DNA of 15,000 nucleotides from Acropora yongei (lineage: Eukaryota > Cnidaria > Anthozoa > Scleractinia > Acroporidae), in the NCBI GenBank assembly GCA_014634225.1, contig BLFN01000057.1, positions 6,059,669 through 6,074,668 on the forward strand. Reading direction: 5' to 3'. The notes under the pieces are model-generated. The model had not been told where the DNA came from. It did no database searches and worked only from the letters and a program-made list of their open reading frames with translations. Shown here piece by piece: positions 8,011 to 15,000 of this stretch (the stretch's first letter is position 1; the number at the start of each line of letters is the position of its first letter). Made by a program: the position numbers and the translations under genes.

Positions 8011-9130
8011 GGAGGCCGTGTTCGTCTTCCGTGTTCACAATTACTTTGGTGACAAGTTATATTAATGTCACATGAGTTTAGATCTTCCATTTTGATGGCT
8101 ATCAAGCGCGAGGAATGCACTTCTACGTTGAAGTTCAGGGCATTCATTTTTTACTGCACAGTAACGCTTGATCGCTTGCGACAGACAAAGGTGTGCAAGG
8201 GAAAGCCCTTGATAGGAAAACGCTTGCCTTGACACTGATAGCGCATAGCTAATTAAACGAGCAGCTTGTTTTTGCGTTAACGCTGAGACAAGAATTTGCA
8301 CGAATATAACGTATGTTTTCTGCTTTGGTTAAATTTTTCTGTTGTTTTTCTGTTTGCTAATTTTAACCATGCGAATTTTTGAGCCAACGAAAGGGGCATT
8401 GCTACATAACAACTCTCGAAATGAAGGATCTTAAAGTTTTGAATTGTCAGGCGCGATATCTCGTGTCGTGTAAGTTTCAAGTCCTAATTCTCGGAAATAT
8501 TTCCTTTCTTACAAGATTTTCTGGAAATAATAACAACAACTATTCGATTGGATCAGCAAGGGATTAGTTAGGATCGCAGGCAATCTTCAGATTTTTCACC
8601 GAAGATTGCCAATCCGCTTGTCATTCCGGTTTTCTGTAAAACAGTTCTGTCCTTACGGTTGCCCTTTTGCAGAGCAAAGTGGTCAGTGATTTGGAAGCCG
8701 GGAACGATAGGGGGAAGGAATATAAGTTAGTTCTTTTGCAGTAGTTGTCGAGGGAGAGTTCGTATGGTAGTCAATGCATTTTACTGAGGGACTGTTATGT
8801 AAGGTATTGTACTTCGGAACGGTGATAATTTCTTTACTAAAGCATTATTTGTTGTAACTCCGACGTTACGGTAATAAGGCGTCATTGTATGCGCTGTTTT
8901 TTTGGGAGCGGTCGCTTCGTTGGTTTCTTTCCTGTTGTTATAATCTTCCCAATGCTTCTTACTGAAAATAAGAAAAAGAGGAAAGTCTGGACATGTGGAG
9001 CCGTGTATAACAACTACAATTACTAATAACAGTCGTAGAAAAGCACTCTATATTTAAAATGTAATTTACTTAAATGTTAAAGGTTTAACTTACAGTGTAA
9101 TTGTCTGATGCTGCTTATGATGCCTTGCAG
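8011..9130. other. Non-coding stretch with one hairpin
   Basis: No gene recognised. Frames of 60-77 codons on both strands lack domain features. The stretch holds a perfect 10-bp inverted repeat at 8579-8610 (listed separately) and ends in a good splice acceptor (TGCCTTGCAG at 9121-9130) for the transposase-like exon. Confidence 0.5.
8579..8610. repeat. Perfect 10-bp inverted repeat
   Basis: GGCAATCTTC (8579-8588) and GAAGATTGCC (8601-8610) flank a 12-base spacer, AGATTTTTCACC. The arms are perfect and fairly GC-balanced for this AT-rich region. No coding sequence or mature small-RNA evidence is available; a tiny MITE remnant or a chance hairpin are both possible. Confidence 0.7.
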
Positions 9131-9266
9131 GCCTCTCATGTGATACTCCTGGATGCAGAACAGTAAAATTTTGTGGATGGAAACATGAAAAATGCGAGGC
9201 AAATTTGTTTGGTGAAGGATGCAGAGGAATTGCATTTTCCTACAATTTCTGGAACGGTAGCAGTTG
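9131..9266 (+). pseudogene. Transposase-like protein fragment, exon A
   Basis: Bounded by a good acceptor (CTTGCAG, ending 9130) and donor (GTTG/GTATGT, GT at 9267). The first part reads LSCDTPGCRTVKF in one frame; from 9173 a second frame reads VDGNMKNARQIC and then LVKDAEELHFPTISGTVAVG up to the donor. A short deletion or shift near 9165-9172 separates them, with a TAA at 9164-9166 in the second frame. The DGNMKN.R..C signature followed by a GC..TP.....YC..H segment is one I associate with large uncharacterised transposase-like proteins of corals and fish, possibly related to the Kyakuja-Dileera-Zisupton type. The family name is a guess; the fragment is broken and lacks any catalytic domain. 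Confidence 0.55.
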
Positions 9267-9657
9267 GTATGTAATCCTATTGTTGGAATACACAGTCTTA
9301 CATGAGTTGTGAAAATGCAAAAGTTACAAGGTTGAAACAAATACATACCTGTTCACCGCATGAAAATATTAGAGCCCCCTACCCCCCCCCCCAAAGAAAA
9401 CCAACAAAAAAACTGAGGCATGTTACAAGGGGTGTACTATTGAATGGATCCACGTCTGTGTGGCGTAGTTTCTTTACTAGACTACAATTAAAGTACAACA
9501 GATCTTTGAACAGATGTTACATTCATAAATACACACAAGATAGATTTGCTCCTAAAAAGGAAGTTTCTATAGTAGGGGTTGCAACCTGACAACTTGAAAT
9601 AGCGTAAATACAAGTGAGTGTACAAAAATGCCAAAGAATACATTTGTCTCTAAACAG
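9267..9657 (+). other. Intron between the transposase-like exons
   Basis: GTATGT donor at 9267 and CTAAACAG acceptor ending at 9657. Splicing joins one base (G) of exon A to two bases of exon B to make a glycine codon, and brings the GC..TP Cys-rich segment directly behind exon A, as expected for the family. The 391 bases include a run of 12-14 C around 9381-9393. The frame at 9302-9589 inside it has no domain features. Confidence 0.5.
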
Positions 9658-9842
9658 GCTGCCAAAATACTCCAGTCAAAGCAGCACAGTATTGCTCAAT
9701 CCACAATACAACTGCAGTGGTGTTCCAGGACGATGAAAGCTGCAATGGTCAATCCAACAGTGTAAAAGGCAGTGATGAAGCTGGGTCTCTGGTAATACGT
9801 GTGCGAAATGAGAAAGCAATACGACTAGGCAAGATTTATGAG
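9658..9842 (+). pseudogene. Transposase-like protein fragment, exon B
   Basis: In phase with exon A, this exon reads CQNTPVKAAQYCSIHNTTAV, a Cys/His segment that fits metal binding, then an acidic stretch, then LVIRVRNEKAIRLGKIYE before a donor (GAG/GTAATA, GT at 9843). The last part resembles the beginning of a chromodomain-like module (charged strand, NEK.IR.GKIYE). The expected continuation is not found in 9843-10034 or after 13979, so the gene model ends here. No internal stop is present in this exon. Confidence 0.55.
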
Positions 9843-10033
9843 GTAATAATATTTATAGCATTATTGTAGTGCAAGAACAAAATATTATGGTATTTCCATG
9901 TTGGAAAGAAAAACTTTTGGGAATGTAGAACTTTACCCCAGACGAGAATAAAACTTCACCCTCTTCCACTCAATCCATTTGTAAGTCTACCAGGCCCTTG
10001 ATACTAAAATGGCATTTCTTAACAAAAAGAGTA
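9843..10033. other. Junction sequence between transposase-like exon and retroelement
   Basis: No coding content recognised. The - strand frame of the integrase runs into this stretch, but its residues after about 10035 no longer fit integrase, so the retroelement ends near there. No LTR-like end is seen. Confidence 0.45.
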
Positions 10034-10406
10034 CTCAAGCTGAACTGCCGCCGGATTCCCTTGCGTGACAGGAAGTCGTGGACCTTCTCATCCACCATTA
10101 CTGCCTTAGGCCACTTTGCCGCTGCCACGAACGTAGGGCTATTATCTGAAAATTTCTTCTCCGGCCTGCTTCGACGCGCGATGAACCTCTTGAGGGTTCG
10201 TAGAAATTCAGAAGTTTCCAGGCTTGACAGTAGCTCAAGATATATTCCCCCAGTCAGACTGCATGCATAGAGTACCAGGTACGCTTTTCTATCTTCTCCT
10301 TTCTTCTTACGAAATTTCAGAAGTCCAGCAAAATCCACTCCTATCACTTGAAAAGTGTTTTGTCCCTCTTTGCGATCCTTGGGTAGCTGACCTGGTGGTG
10401 GGTTAA
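10034..10406 (-). pseudogene. Integrase catalytic core, truncated
   Basis: The DDE core opens with the first Asp in VIGVDFAG (10333-10335), continues through YLVLYACSLTGGIYLELL and FLRTLKRFIARR, and has the second Asp in FSDNSPTF (10144-10146), 63 residues later. The usual glycine pair after SDN is SP here. The core then reads KGIRRQFSLS and diverges at about 10034, before the GGQFER-like segment that would carry the catalytic Glu. The third catalytic residue and whole C-terminal part are therefore gone, replaced by unrelated sequence. Confidence 0.9.
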
Positions 10407-10844
10407 TAAACGCAGTGGCATGAAACTACTTACAACCATTGCATTCCTTGACCACTTTCCTTGCAAGGCGTCGCAACCTTGGCACCCAGTAACTCTCACA
10501 AATCTTCGCTATTGTTAGACTTACTCCCCATGCAGCGTGCGAACGAGGGCTTCTTCAACGAGCTTGCGCGCCAGCTGGTGTGATTCTGGTACGTAAATGG
10601 GGTATACACTTTAGATCCTCCCTCTACACTCAAGCAACCCATTTTCGTTTGGTTGAAGATTAAGCTGAAACCGATGTTCCTCGAACAGTTCGAAGCTTAG
10701 AAGCTTTCCTGGACTCTCTTCAGCCAAAGGATTCTTTGCTTGCTTTCTTCTGTTGTGAGCGGCCCTTTTTTTCTGTTTGAACTGGTACTCCGTGGGTTGT
10801 GTATGAATCTTCCTATCTAAGCGCACACCCTTAGCGTCCGCCAA
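10407..10844 (-). pseudogene. Integrase N-terminal (H2C2 zinc) region of BEL/Pao element
   Basis: The stretch from 10844 reads LQLNLQPN.NGLLECRGRI-like sequence preceding integrase in this family, interrupted by a TAA just below 10611. YPIYVPESHQLARKLVEEAL and TLHGE follow, supplying the two zinc-binding histidines (second His codon 10530-10532). After a one-base frame change the sequence YWVPRLRRLARKVVKE leads to CNGC, the Cys pair at 10432-10443. A TAG at 10426-10428 follows immediately. All four expected zinc ligands are present, but across three frame segments. Confidence 0.85.
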
Positions 10845-11568
10845 AGAGTATGCTTGCCAAGCAAGGTGTCAAGGTTGCCTTCTTGAGCTTGGGCCACTGC
10901 AAGGACTTCCCGGATAACGTTTGCTCCTGCTTGACCCTCTGGGGTGGTCTCAATATCTGATGGCCATTTTTGTCTCTTGGGTAACCACTCCGGTCCACTC
11001 CACCACAACTGCACGTTCTCTACGCTTCCACTCCTGCTACCTATGTCTGCTGGATTATCTTTAGTGCTCACATGACGCCATTGCACCTCTGGATGTTGCT
11101 GAATCTTGTGTACTCTATTTGCTACAAATTGCTTATAATTTTCTCCCCCTTTGATCCAGTGTAAGGCAACACTACTATCTAACCAGCAAACCATCTCTCC
11201 CACGGCAAATCCTTCCAACGCATGTGACCAGACACTAGTTCCAAACGAGGTATGATTAAGCCTTGCTTTGCCAGTCTGGCTTTGGCTGTTACGAGCCCCA
11301 CACCATTTCCCGAAGGCTAAGAGACGACTTGATACACGGCTGTTGAAACACCACGCCCACTCGCATCACTAAAACAGTGCAGATCGATGCCGCTGACTTC
11401 TTCACGGTACTTGGGTAGAGTTCTAGCTGTAGAAACGCTAACAGGCAGTTGGGACTGCCAGTTTAAACATTTGTTGACGAGTTCAGAGGGTAGCTGTGTA
11501 CCCCATGCTATCTTCAAATAATACGCTCCCCGGTAAAGCAGCTTGCCGGTCAGCGTCATGGGGGACAC
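10817..11568 (-). pseudogene. RNase H region of BEL/Pao element
   Basis: Acidic residues of the RNase H fold appear in order: Asp in LHCFSDASGRG, Glu in PRLELVSGHM, Asp in VCWLDSSVALHW and Asp in DNPADIGSR. The RNase H would degrade RNA in the RNA-DNA hybrid. A stop falls after AVYQVVS near 11314, and a deletion with frame change near 11219 joins GHM directly to EGFAVGEMV, removing about ten usual residues. The downstream frame stays open to 10817 through SVENVQLWW and GPEWLPKRQKWP, then shifts near 10830. Confidence 0.88.
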
Positions 11569-12706
11569 AACCCCTAGAGGGTCGTAAACTCTTGCGATCT
11601 TTCCAAGTATTCCGCTCTTGGTAACTGGGGCACACTCAGTGGGAAATGGTATCTCTATAGCATATGCCTCTTTGTTCCATGAAAGCCCAAGAACGCAACC
11701 CTCTCCTCCCTGGGGTGTTTCTTACTATTCCTTAGCGAACGTAGTCTCTCCATTTGACAACTCACTGGCGGACTCTAGCTCAGGAACATTTGACTTCCAC
11801 TTGTGAAGCTTGAACAAGAGTTGTCCAAAGACGTCGATAGAACCCTCTTTGATTTTCTGAGCAGCGTATATTTTAAGACCACCACTAACCAGGTCGTGAA
11901 CAAAAGGCTCTTCTCTGTTTGTTGGATCAGTCTCGGAAAGGTGGCTCGGCATGTTTCTAAGTGCTGCTTGATTACTCCTCCCAACAAGAACGGGGATGGT
12001 GCTAGACCAAATAATGCCCGCATGAGGCGTAATACCTCTACCCGTCGTGTTTCCAAGTCGCTGATCCAATGAAACCATAACGCATCTCTATCCTCCTCCC
12101 GTGTTCTAACTTGAAGGGACGTTTGCTTCATGTCGCCTGTCAGAGCTACCTGTTGGAATCGAATTCTCACTAGCAATGCCCACAGCCTATTTTGTAAGGG
12201 GGGTCCTGCTTCAAGACACTCATCGAGGGAAGGTGACTTCTCTGATTCACTTGCTGAAGCATCATATACAATCCAAGGCTTCAATAACTCTGCAGCCTCT
12301 CTCGCGGCTGCCTCGTGTGGGTTGTGAAATTGTTCCCCCACCGGAGGACTTGAAACAGGCTCCACGATCCCCTCCTCTCTCTGTCGCATGATCACTTCGT
12401 TATACCGTTCCAATACCGTTCCAATGTGTTAGATCTTTCTAGTTTTCTTGGTAATGTATGTAATCTTTGAAGGCTTCCTCTTTCGTTACCTGGGAGGGGT
12501 GGATGATTTCCTTTCCAAGGGAATCCTGTCTGGTACCATCCCTCTGAGCTCCGATGAAGTTGTGCTTTGAACTCATTGTACACCTGCTCTTGATCTCCAA
12601 TGGCGGGGTCCCTAAGCCCACACACGTCCAGCCGGCAAAGATCTTTGTACTCCACTCGAGATGCCTGTGTCAGGACCAATTTAGTCTGGTTCCTTTCCTG
12701 GGACAT
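11569..12706 (-). pseudogene. Reverse transcriptase region of BEL/Pao element
   Basis: Recognisable motifs in order: DQEQVYNEF and EGWYQTGFPWKGNHP (pre-RT), REEGIVEPV, WIVYDASASE, PPLQNRLWALLVRIRF, the motif A aspartate in LTGDM (12132-12134), and RALFGLAPSPFLLGGVI. The catalytic YVDD-type box reads FVHD (His codon 11896-11898), in a different frame from motif A, so a shift lies near 11905 and one catalytic Asp is lost. A tandem 11-bp duplication (12403-12424) accounts for the frame change before REEGIV. Two adjacent stop codons at 11722-11727 interrupt the downstream connection, which continues as GLSWNKEAYAIEIPFPTE and ARVYDPLGVVSP. Not functional. Confidence 0.9.
12403..12424. repeat. 11-bp perfect tandem duplication inside RT
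   Basis: TACCGTTCCAA occurs twice in a row (12403-12413 and 12414-12424). Eleven bases are not a multiple of three, and the RT reading frame changes exactly here, so this duplication is the probable cause of that frame change. Confidence 0.85.
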
Positions 12707-13194
12707 AATGGCTCACCCAAACCTTGTTATATCTGCAACTGGTTCTCCTGGAGGTTCCTACACGTGGTGCTTGATCTCTTTTAACTCTCGCAATCTCACT
12801 GGCTCCAAGTGTTAGGTGTACTGGCAACGCTGTCTTTGCGTCCTCATCCAACATCTTCACTCCGTTGAGGTGAGGGTAACGTCCAATGATCATCAAATAC
12901 CGTGGATTCTCTAACTCCAACAAGGCTGCCTTGTGGACTCGATTTACTTCAACTGCTAGTTGAAAATTGCCTGCAAGAGTTGATACACTCACACTTGTAA
13001 GTTCCACCTCCCGAGTGGTTACACCCAACATCATCTCGATCTTTCGCACTTGATGCACACCAATTCTATCAAGGAGGGTAGCTGATGCGTAAGAACTCCC
13101 TGCTCTGGTATCTAGTAATGCATGACATGTAACCCCTTCTACGTCTACCACAACAACCGGATAAACTACAGCATCGTTATTGTCACAAGTTGAG
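12681..13194 (-). pseudogene. pro: Aspartic protease region of BEL/Pao element
   Basis: The retropepsin-like active site reads LLDTRAGSSYAS. The usual motif is DTGAG; the Arg codon (13104-13106, AGA on the - strand) replaces the Gly directly after the catalytic Asp-Thr and would be expected to disturb the catalytic loop. The surrounding open frame continues from 13151 to 12681 through the PHLNGVKM and LPVHLTLGASEIA region usual between protease and reverse transcriptase in this family. It ends near 12681 at a frame change leading into the next part. The protease would process the Gag-Pol polyprotein; this copy is presumed inactive. Confidence 0.85.
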
Positions 13195-13976
13195 CGTCTC
13201 CGGCAATCACCAGCACTATGCCTCCCATTAGCGCAGTTAAAGCAGACGTTTTGAGCTTAATAACCCCTTCCGTTGATCTGAAGTGACATATTGACGACAG
13301 TCATTAGATTTGTGGTCGTCTCTCTCACAGTAGACACACCCTTGTACTCTTTTGCGCGTTTTGGAGGAGTGAGTAGCTCCCATTACTTTAATTGGGTTTA
13401 CTTCCCTCCAATGTCGCAGGGCCTCAATTAACTTGGGGAAGTCCCAGCTTGCGATCCAAGCTGGCCTTACACAAGATCTGCTTTGAGCCCTCAGAGTTTG
13501 TCGAGGACCGCCGGAACGTTTCCGATCACGCAACGCAATTTGCCCATTGTTTCTAAACTCTGGACGTTGTGCACAAGCTTTTTTTCTAAAAGTCGTCTAC
13601 TTGACGTGATTTGTTCCCGTGATCACTGGCAAAGCCATAATGTTCGAAATGTATACGTTTACTATCTCGAACTGTTTCCCATACTTCGTCTGAAGAATGT
13701 TTTTAGCACGGGCGTATCCTTCAGGGGTGAACGGAAGACCATTTATGTTTATTCTCACCTTAGGCGCTATTAGCTCTTTCAAATATGCTAACTTTGAAAC
13801 GGCCGCTAGATCTGTGGAGTCAACTTCTGCGACAAATTTGCTCCAGAATGGTAGCCAAGCCTCGTATGTTCAGTTAAACTTGGTTATTGTCAGCTTCGGT
13901 AATCTCGCATTGCCTGCCTTTGACGGCTCCTTCGAACTCTCTGACTTTATGACCTTTGCTGAAATTTTCACATGGT
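13195..13976 (-). pseudogene. gag: gag-like region of BEL/Pao element
   Basis: The upstream part carries the BEL-type gag signature (DUF1759-like): LPKLTITKF, EAWLPFWSKF, then a segment ending in GLPFTPEGYARAK and a TGTN motif. Gag packages element RNA. Two CCHC zinc knuckles of the form C-x2-C-x4-H-x4-C follow, at 13338-13297 and 13244-13203, in different frames, so a shift lies between them. A TGA at 13870-13872 sits in the early part where a glycine codon is usual. The middle part (about 13590-13440) needs frame changes and has stops, while WDFPKLIEALRHWREVNPIK is open. The N-terminus is missing upstream of 13976. After the second knuckle the sequence goes almost directly into protease, suggesting loss of a third knuckle and linker. 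Confidence 0.85.
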
Positions 13977-14179
13977 AAAAAAAACTGCTGTTGGCGTCTC
14001 ACACACTCCTACAATATTTTGTTGTTAGGAAATTAGCGATGAAGAGTTAAGAGCAAACTCGATCGTTTCCCGGACATTTGAGCAAAGTTATATTTTTGAA
14101 TACATTCTATTTTCGACCTAAAAGATCGTTTATGCCTTCCCATGTCTTTTTGATATTAGTAAAAATTATTTCAAAGTTC
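13977..14179. other. Non-coding stretch beside retroelement
   Basis: Sequence between the truncated gag and the right copy of the duplicated block. No open frame, LTR end or tRNA-like primer site recognised. Confidence 0.45.
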
Positions 14180-14790
14180 CTTGTGACCGGCTTTGAAGGT
14201 CTGAAAGCGCTGGAGGTGGGTACTTTTTTCTTTAGTCTTGGTTTGTTCGTGCAAGAACGTACCGCTTTTTCAAAGAATTCAACTTCCGTTCCTTTGAATT
14301 CAAAATTGGTGTCGCCACCTCAAAAAGGGCCATAAAATCAAAATTTTCCGATACTAAAACATTGAAAATAGACTGCTCCGCAGTTACTAAACAGAGCTGA
14401 ATACTTACGTTTTGTGGAGAACGTATATCCTGAGTTGGCAATCTGTAGAAGGGCAGAAAACGACGCATAAATGCTCCCCTTATCTGAAACATGAAAAGTC
14501 AGTTGCGGAAGTGTCTCAGACCCACCGCGTTCTCGATTCCTGAATCCTCTACTGCTAGGCGAACTAGGAATGGTTTTGACCTTATCTTGTTTATTGCGCA
14601 GAATAAAGTTGATAAATTACTCGTAAAACTTTATACATGTTTGGTGAGAGGCAAATTGAATTTTACTAACTGACAAGGTAGGCGATCAATCACAGCGGAG
14701 GCCTTTCACCCATCTTAGAAGAGTCAGATTTACAAATTAAATGCTGTTTTACAGTATATTATAATTACAGACTAACAACAGAAGAACGGT
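14180..14790 (-). repeat. ~0.6 kb duplicated block, right copy
   Basis: Aligns with 6815-7435 in the same orientation about 7.36 kb away. On the - strand an open frame runs from about 14610 to 14390 with RNKQDKVKT, SSPSSRGFRNRERGGSETLP and QLTFHVSDKGS, and reaches a strong splice donor, AAAAC/GTAAGTATTC, near 14410. In the best-conserved part many of the differences from the left copy are silent third-position changes. The CACTTCCGGAAGTG palindrome of the left copy is broken here (TTGCGGAAGTG). It is bounded on the right by the GC-rich motif array. Candidate first exon plus promoter of a duplicated gene, or part of an unknown mobile element. Confidence 0.75.
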
Positions 14791-14808
14791 TACCGTATTT
14801 ACTTGAAC

Positions 14809-14877
14809 AAGCGCCGCGGCGCTTATTTAATTTTTCGCGCCACAATTGCGGCGCTTATTTGAGGGCGGCGCCTATTT
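14809..14877. repeat. GC-rich palindrome and triple GCGGCGCTTATTT motif
   Basis: A perfect 16-bp palindrome, AAGCGCCGCGGCGCTT, occupies 14809-14824. The 13-base motif GCGGCGC(T/C)TATTT occurs three times, at 14816-14828, 14848-14860 and 14865-14877. It is preceded by ACCGTATTTACTTGAACAAG. The strong GC content stands out in AT-rich surroundings. I recall similar GTATTTACT..AATAAGCGCC sequence as a dispersed repeat in invertebrate genomes but cannot name the family. Confidence 0.7.
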
Positions 14878-15000
14878 AAACATTGTACCAGACAATATTC
14901 TTTCTTTTTTTTTATTTTTTATTCAGCGGTACACTTTCTATCTGTTAATTTTTCTATGGACTGATAATAAACTGATAGTAAATCTAGAATTACGAGAGAA

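Larger units (their letters stand above)
10034..13976 (-). mobile_element. BEL/Pao LTR-retroelement body, defective, both ends missing
   Basis: Read on the - strand, the domains occur in BEL/Pao order: gag with zinc knuckles, aspartic protease, reverse transcriptase, RNase H, integrase zinc domain, integrase core. The sub-parts are listed separately. Lesions include a TGA in gag (13870-13872), further gag stops and shifts, frame changes near 13250-13290, 12690, 12403-12424, 11905, 10830 and 10525, adjacent stops at 11722-11727, stops near 11314 and 10426, deletions after the second zinc knuckle and near 11219, and truncation inside the integrase core. No LTR pair, primer-binding site or polypurine tract was found. 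It is an old, immobile fragment. Confidence 0.9.

Noticed and set aside
11618..12391. Several + strand frames of 60-90 codons over the retroelement
   Set aside because: They are antisense shadows of reverse transcriptase and RNase H, which are well supported on the - strand.
12554..12815. + strand frames opposite the protease/RT junction
   Set aside because: Antisense to recognisable polyprotein sequence and without family features.
6815..14790. The two ~0.6 kb direct repeats as LTRs of the BEL/Pao element
   Set aside because: The repeats flank the element at very unequal distances, with LINE and transposase-like remnants in between, they lack obvious TG...CA ends, and both element ends are truncated in coding sequence. 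A nested arrangement is not excluded but is not supported.
1..15000. CRISPR array, tRNA or rRNA gene
   Set aside because: No regularly spaced identical repeats, no tRNA-like A/B-box pair and no rRNA sequence were noticed on either strand by eye.

Overview
This is animal nuclear DNA: AT-rich, with GT-AG introns, poly-A/T tracts, simple repeats and old transposable-element copies, and no bacterial-style operons. The BEL/Pao-type retroelement and the transposase-like fragment look most like copies I associate with cnidarian, especially stony coral, genomes. That placement is an inference from protein style, not something the bases prove.

Layout. 1-4900 has no recognisable gene; it holds a diverged tandem duplication of about 0.4 kb (1708-2565), a short interspersed repeat (344-433), A-rich and (AAT)n tracts, and a compound inverted repeat (4340-4378). 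5094-6630 is the only host-like gene: a two-exon + strand gene of unknown family with a credible start at 5110, a phase-0 intron (5830-6148), a terminal exon ending at 6292 and a poly(A) signal at 6625. Its first exon carries two frame changes that cancel (near 5577 and 5718), so as written it stops after 156 codons although similar-looking protein continues to 6292. From 6815 on the window is mostly repeat debris: one copy of a ~0.6 kb block (6815-7435), the eroded C-terminal end of a LINE reverse-transcriptase ORF on the - strand (about 7555-8010), two + strand exons of a degraded transposase-like protein (9131-9266 and 9658-9842), a - strand BEL/Pao retroelement truncated at both ends (about 10034-13976) and a second copy of the ~0.6 kb block (14180-14790), followed by a GC-rich palindromic motif array.

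The retroelement reads, on the - strand, gag, protease, reverse transcriptase, RNase H, integrase in standard BEL/Pao order. It is dead: in-frame stops, several frame changes, internal deletions, altered catalytic residues in protease and reverse transcriptase, and loss of the third integrase acidic residue. No LTRs were found.

The most interesting items are the unknown two-exon gene with its hydrophobic C-terminal half and compensating frame changes, and the duplicated ~0.6 kb block in which an antisense reading frame and a splice donor at its end are shared between the copies. No CRISPR array, tRNA, rRNA or recognisable new defence-like system was seen.
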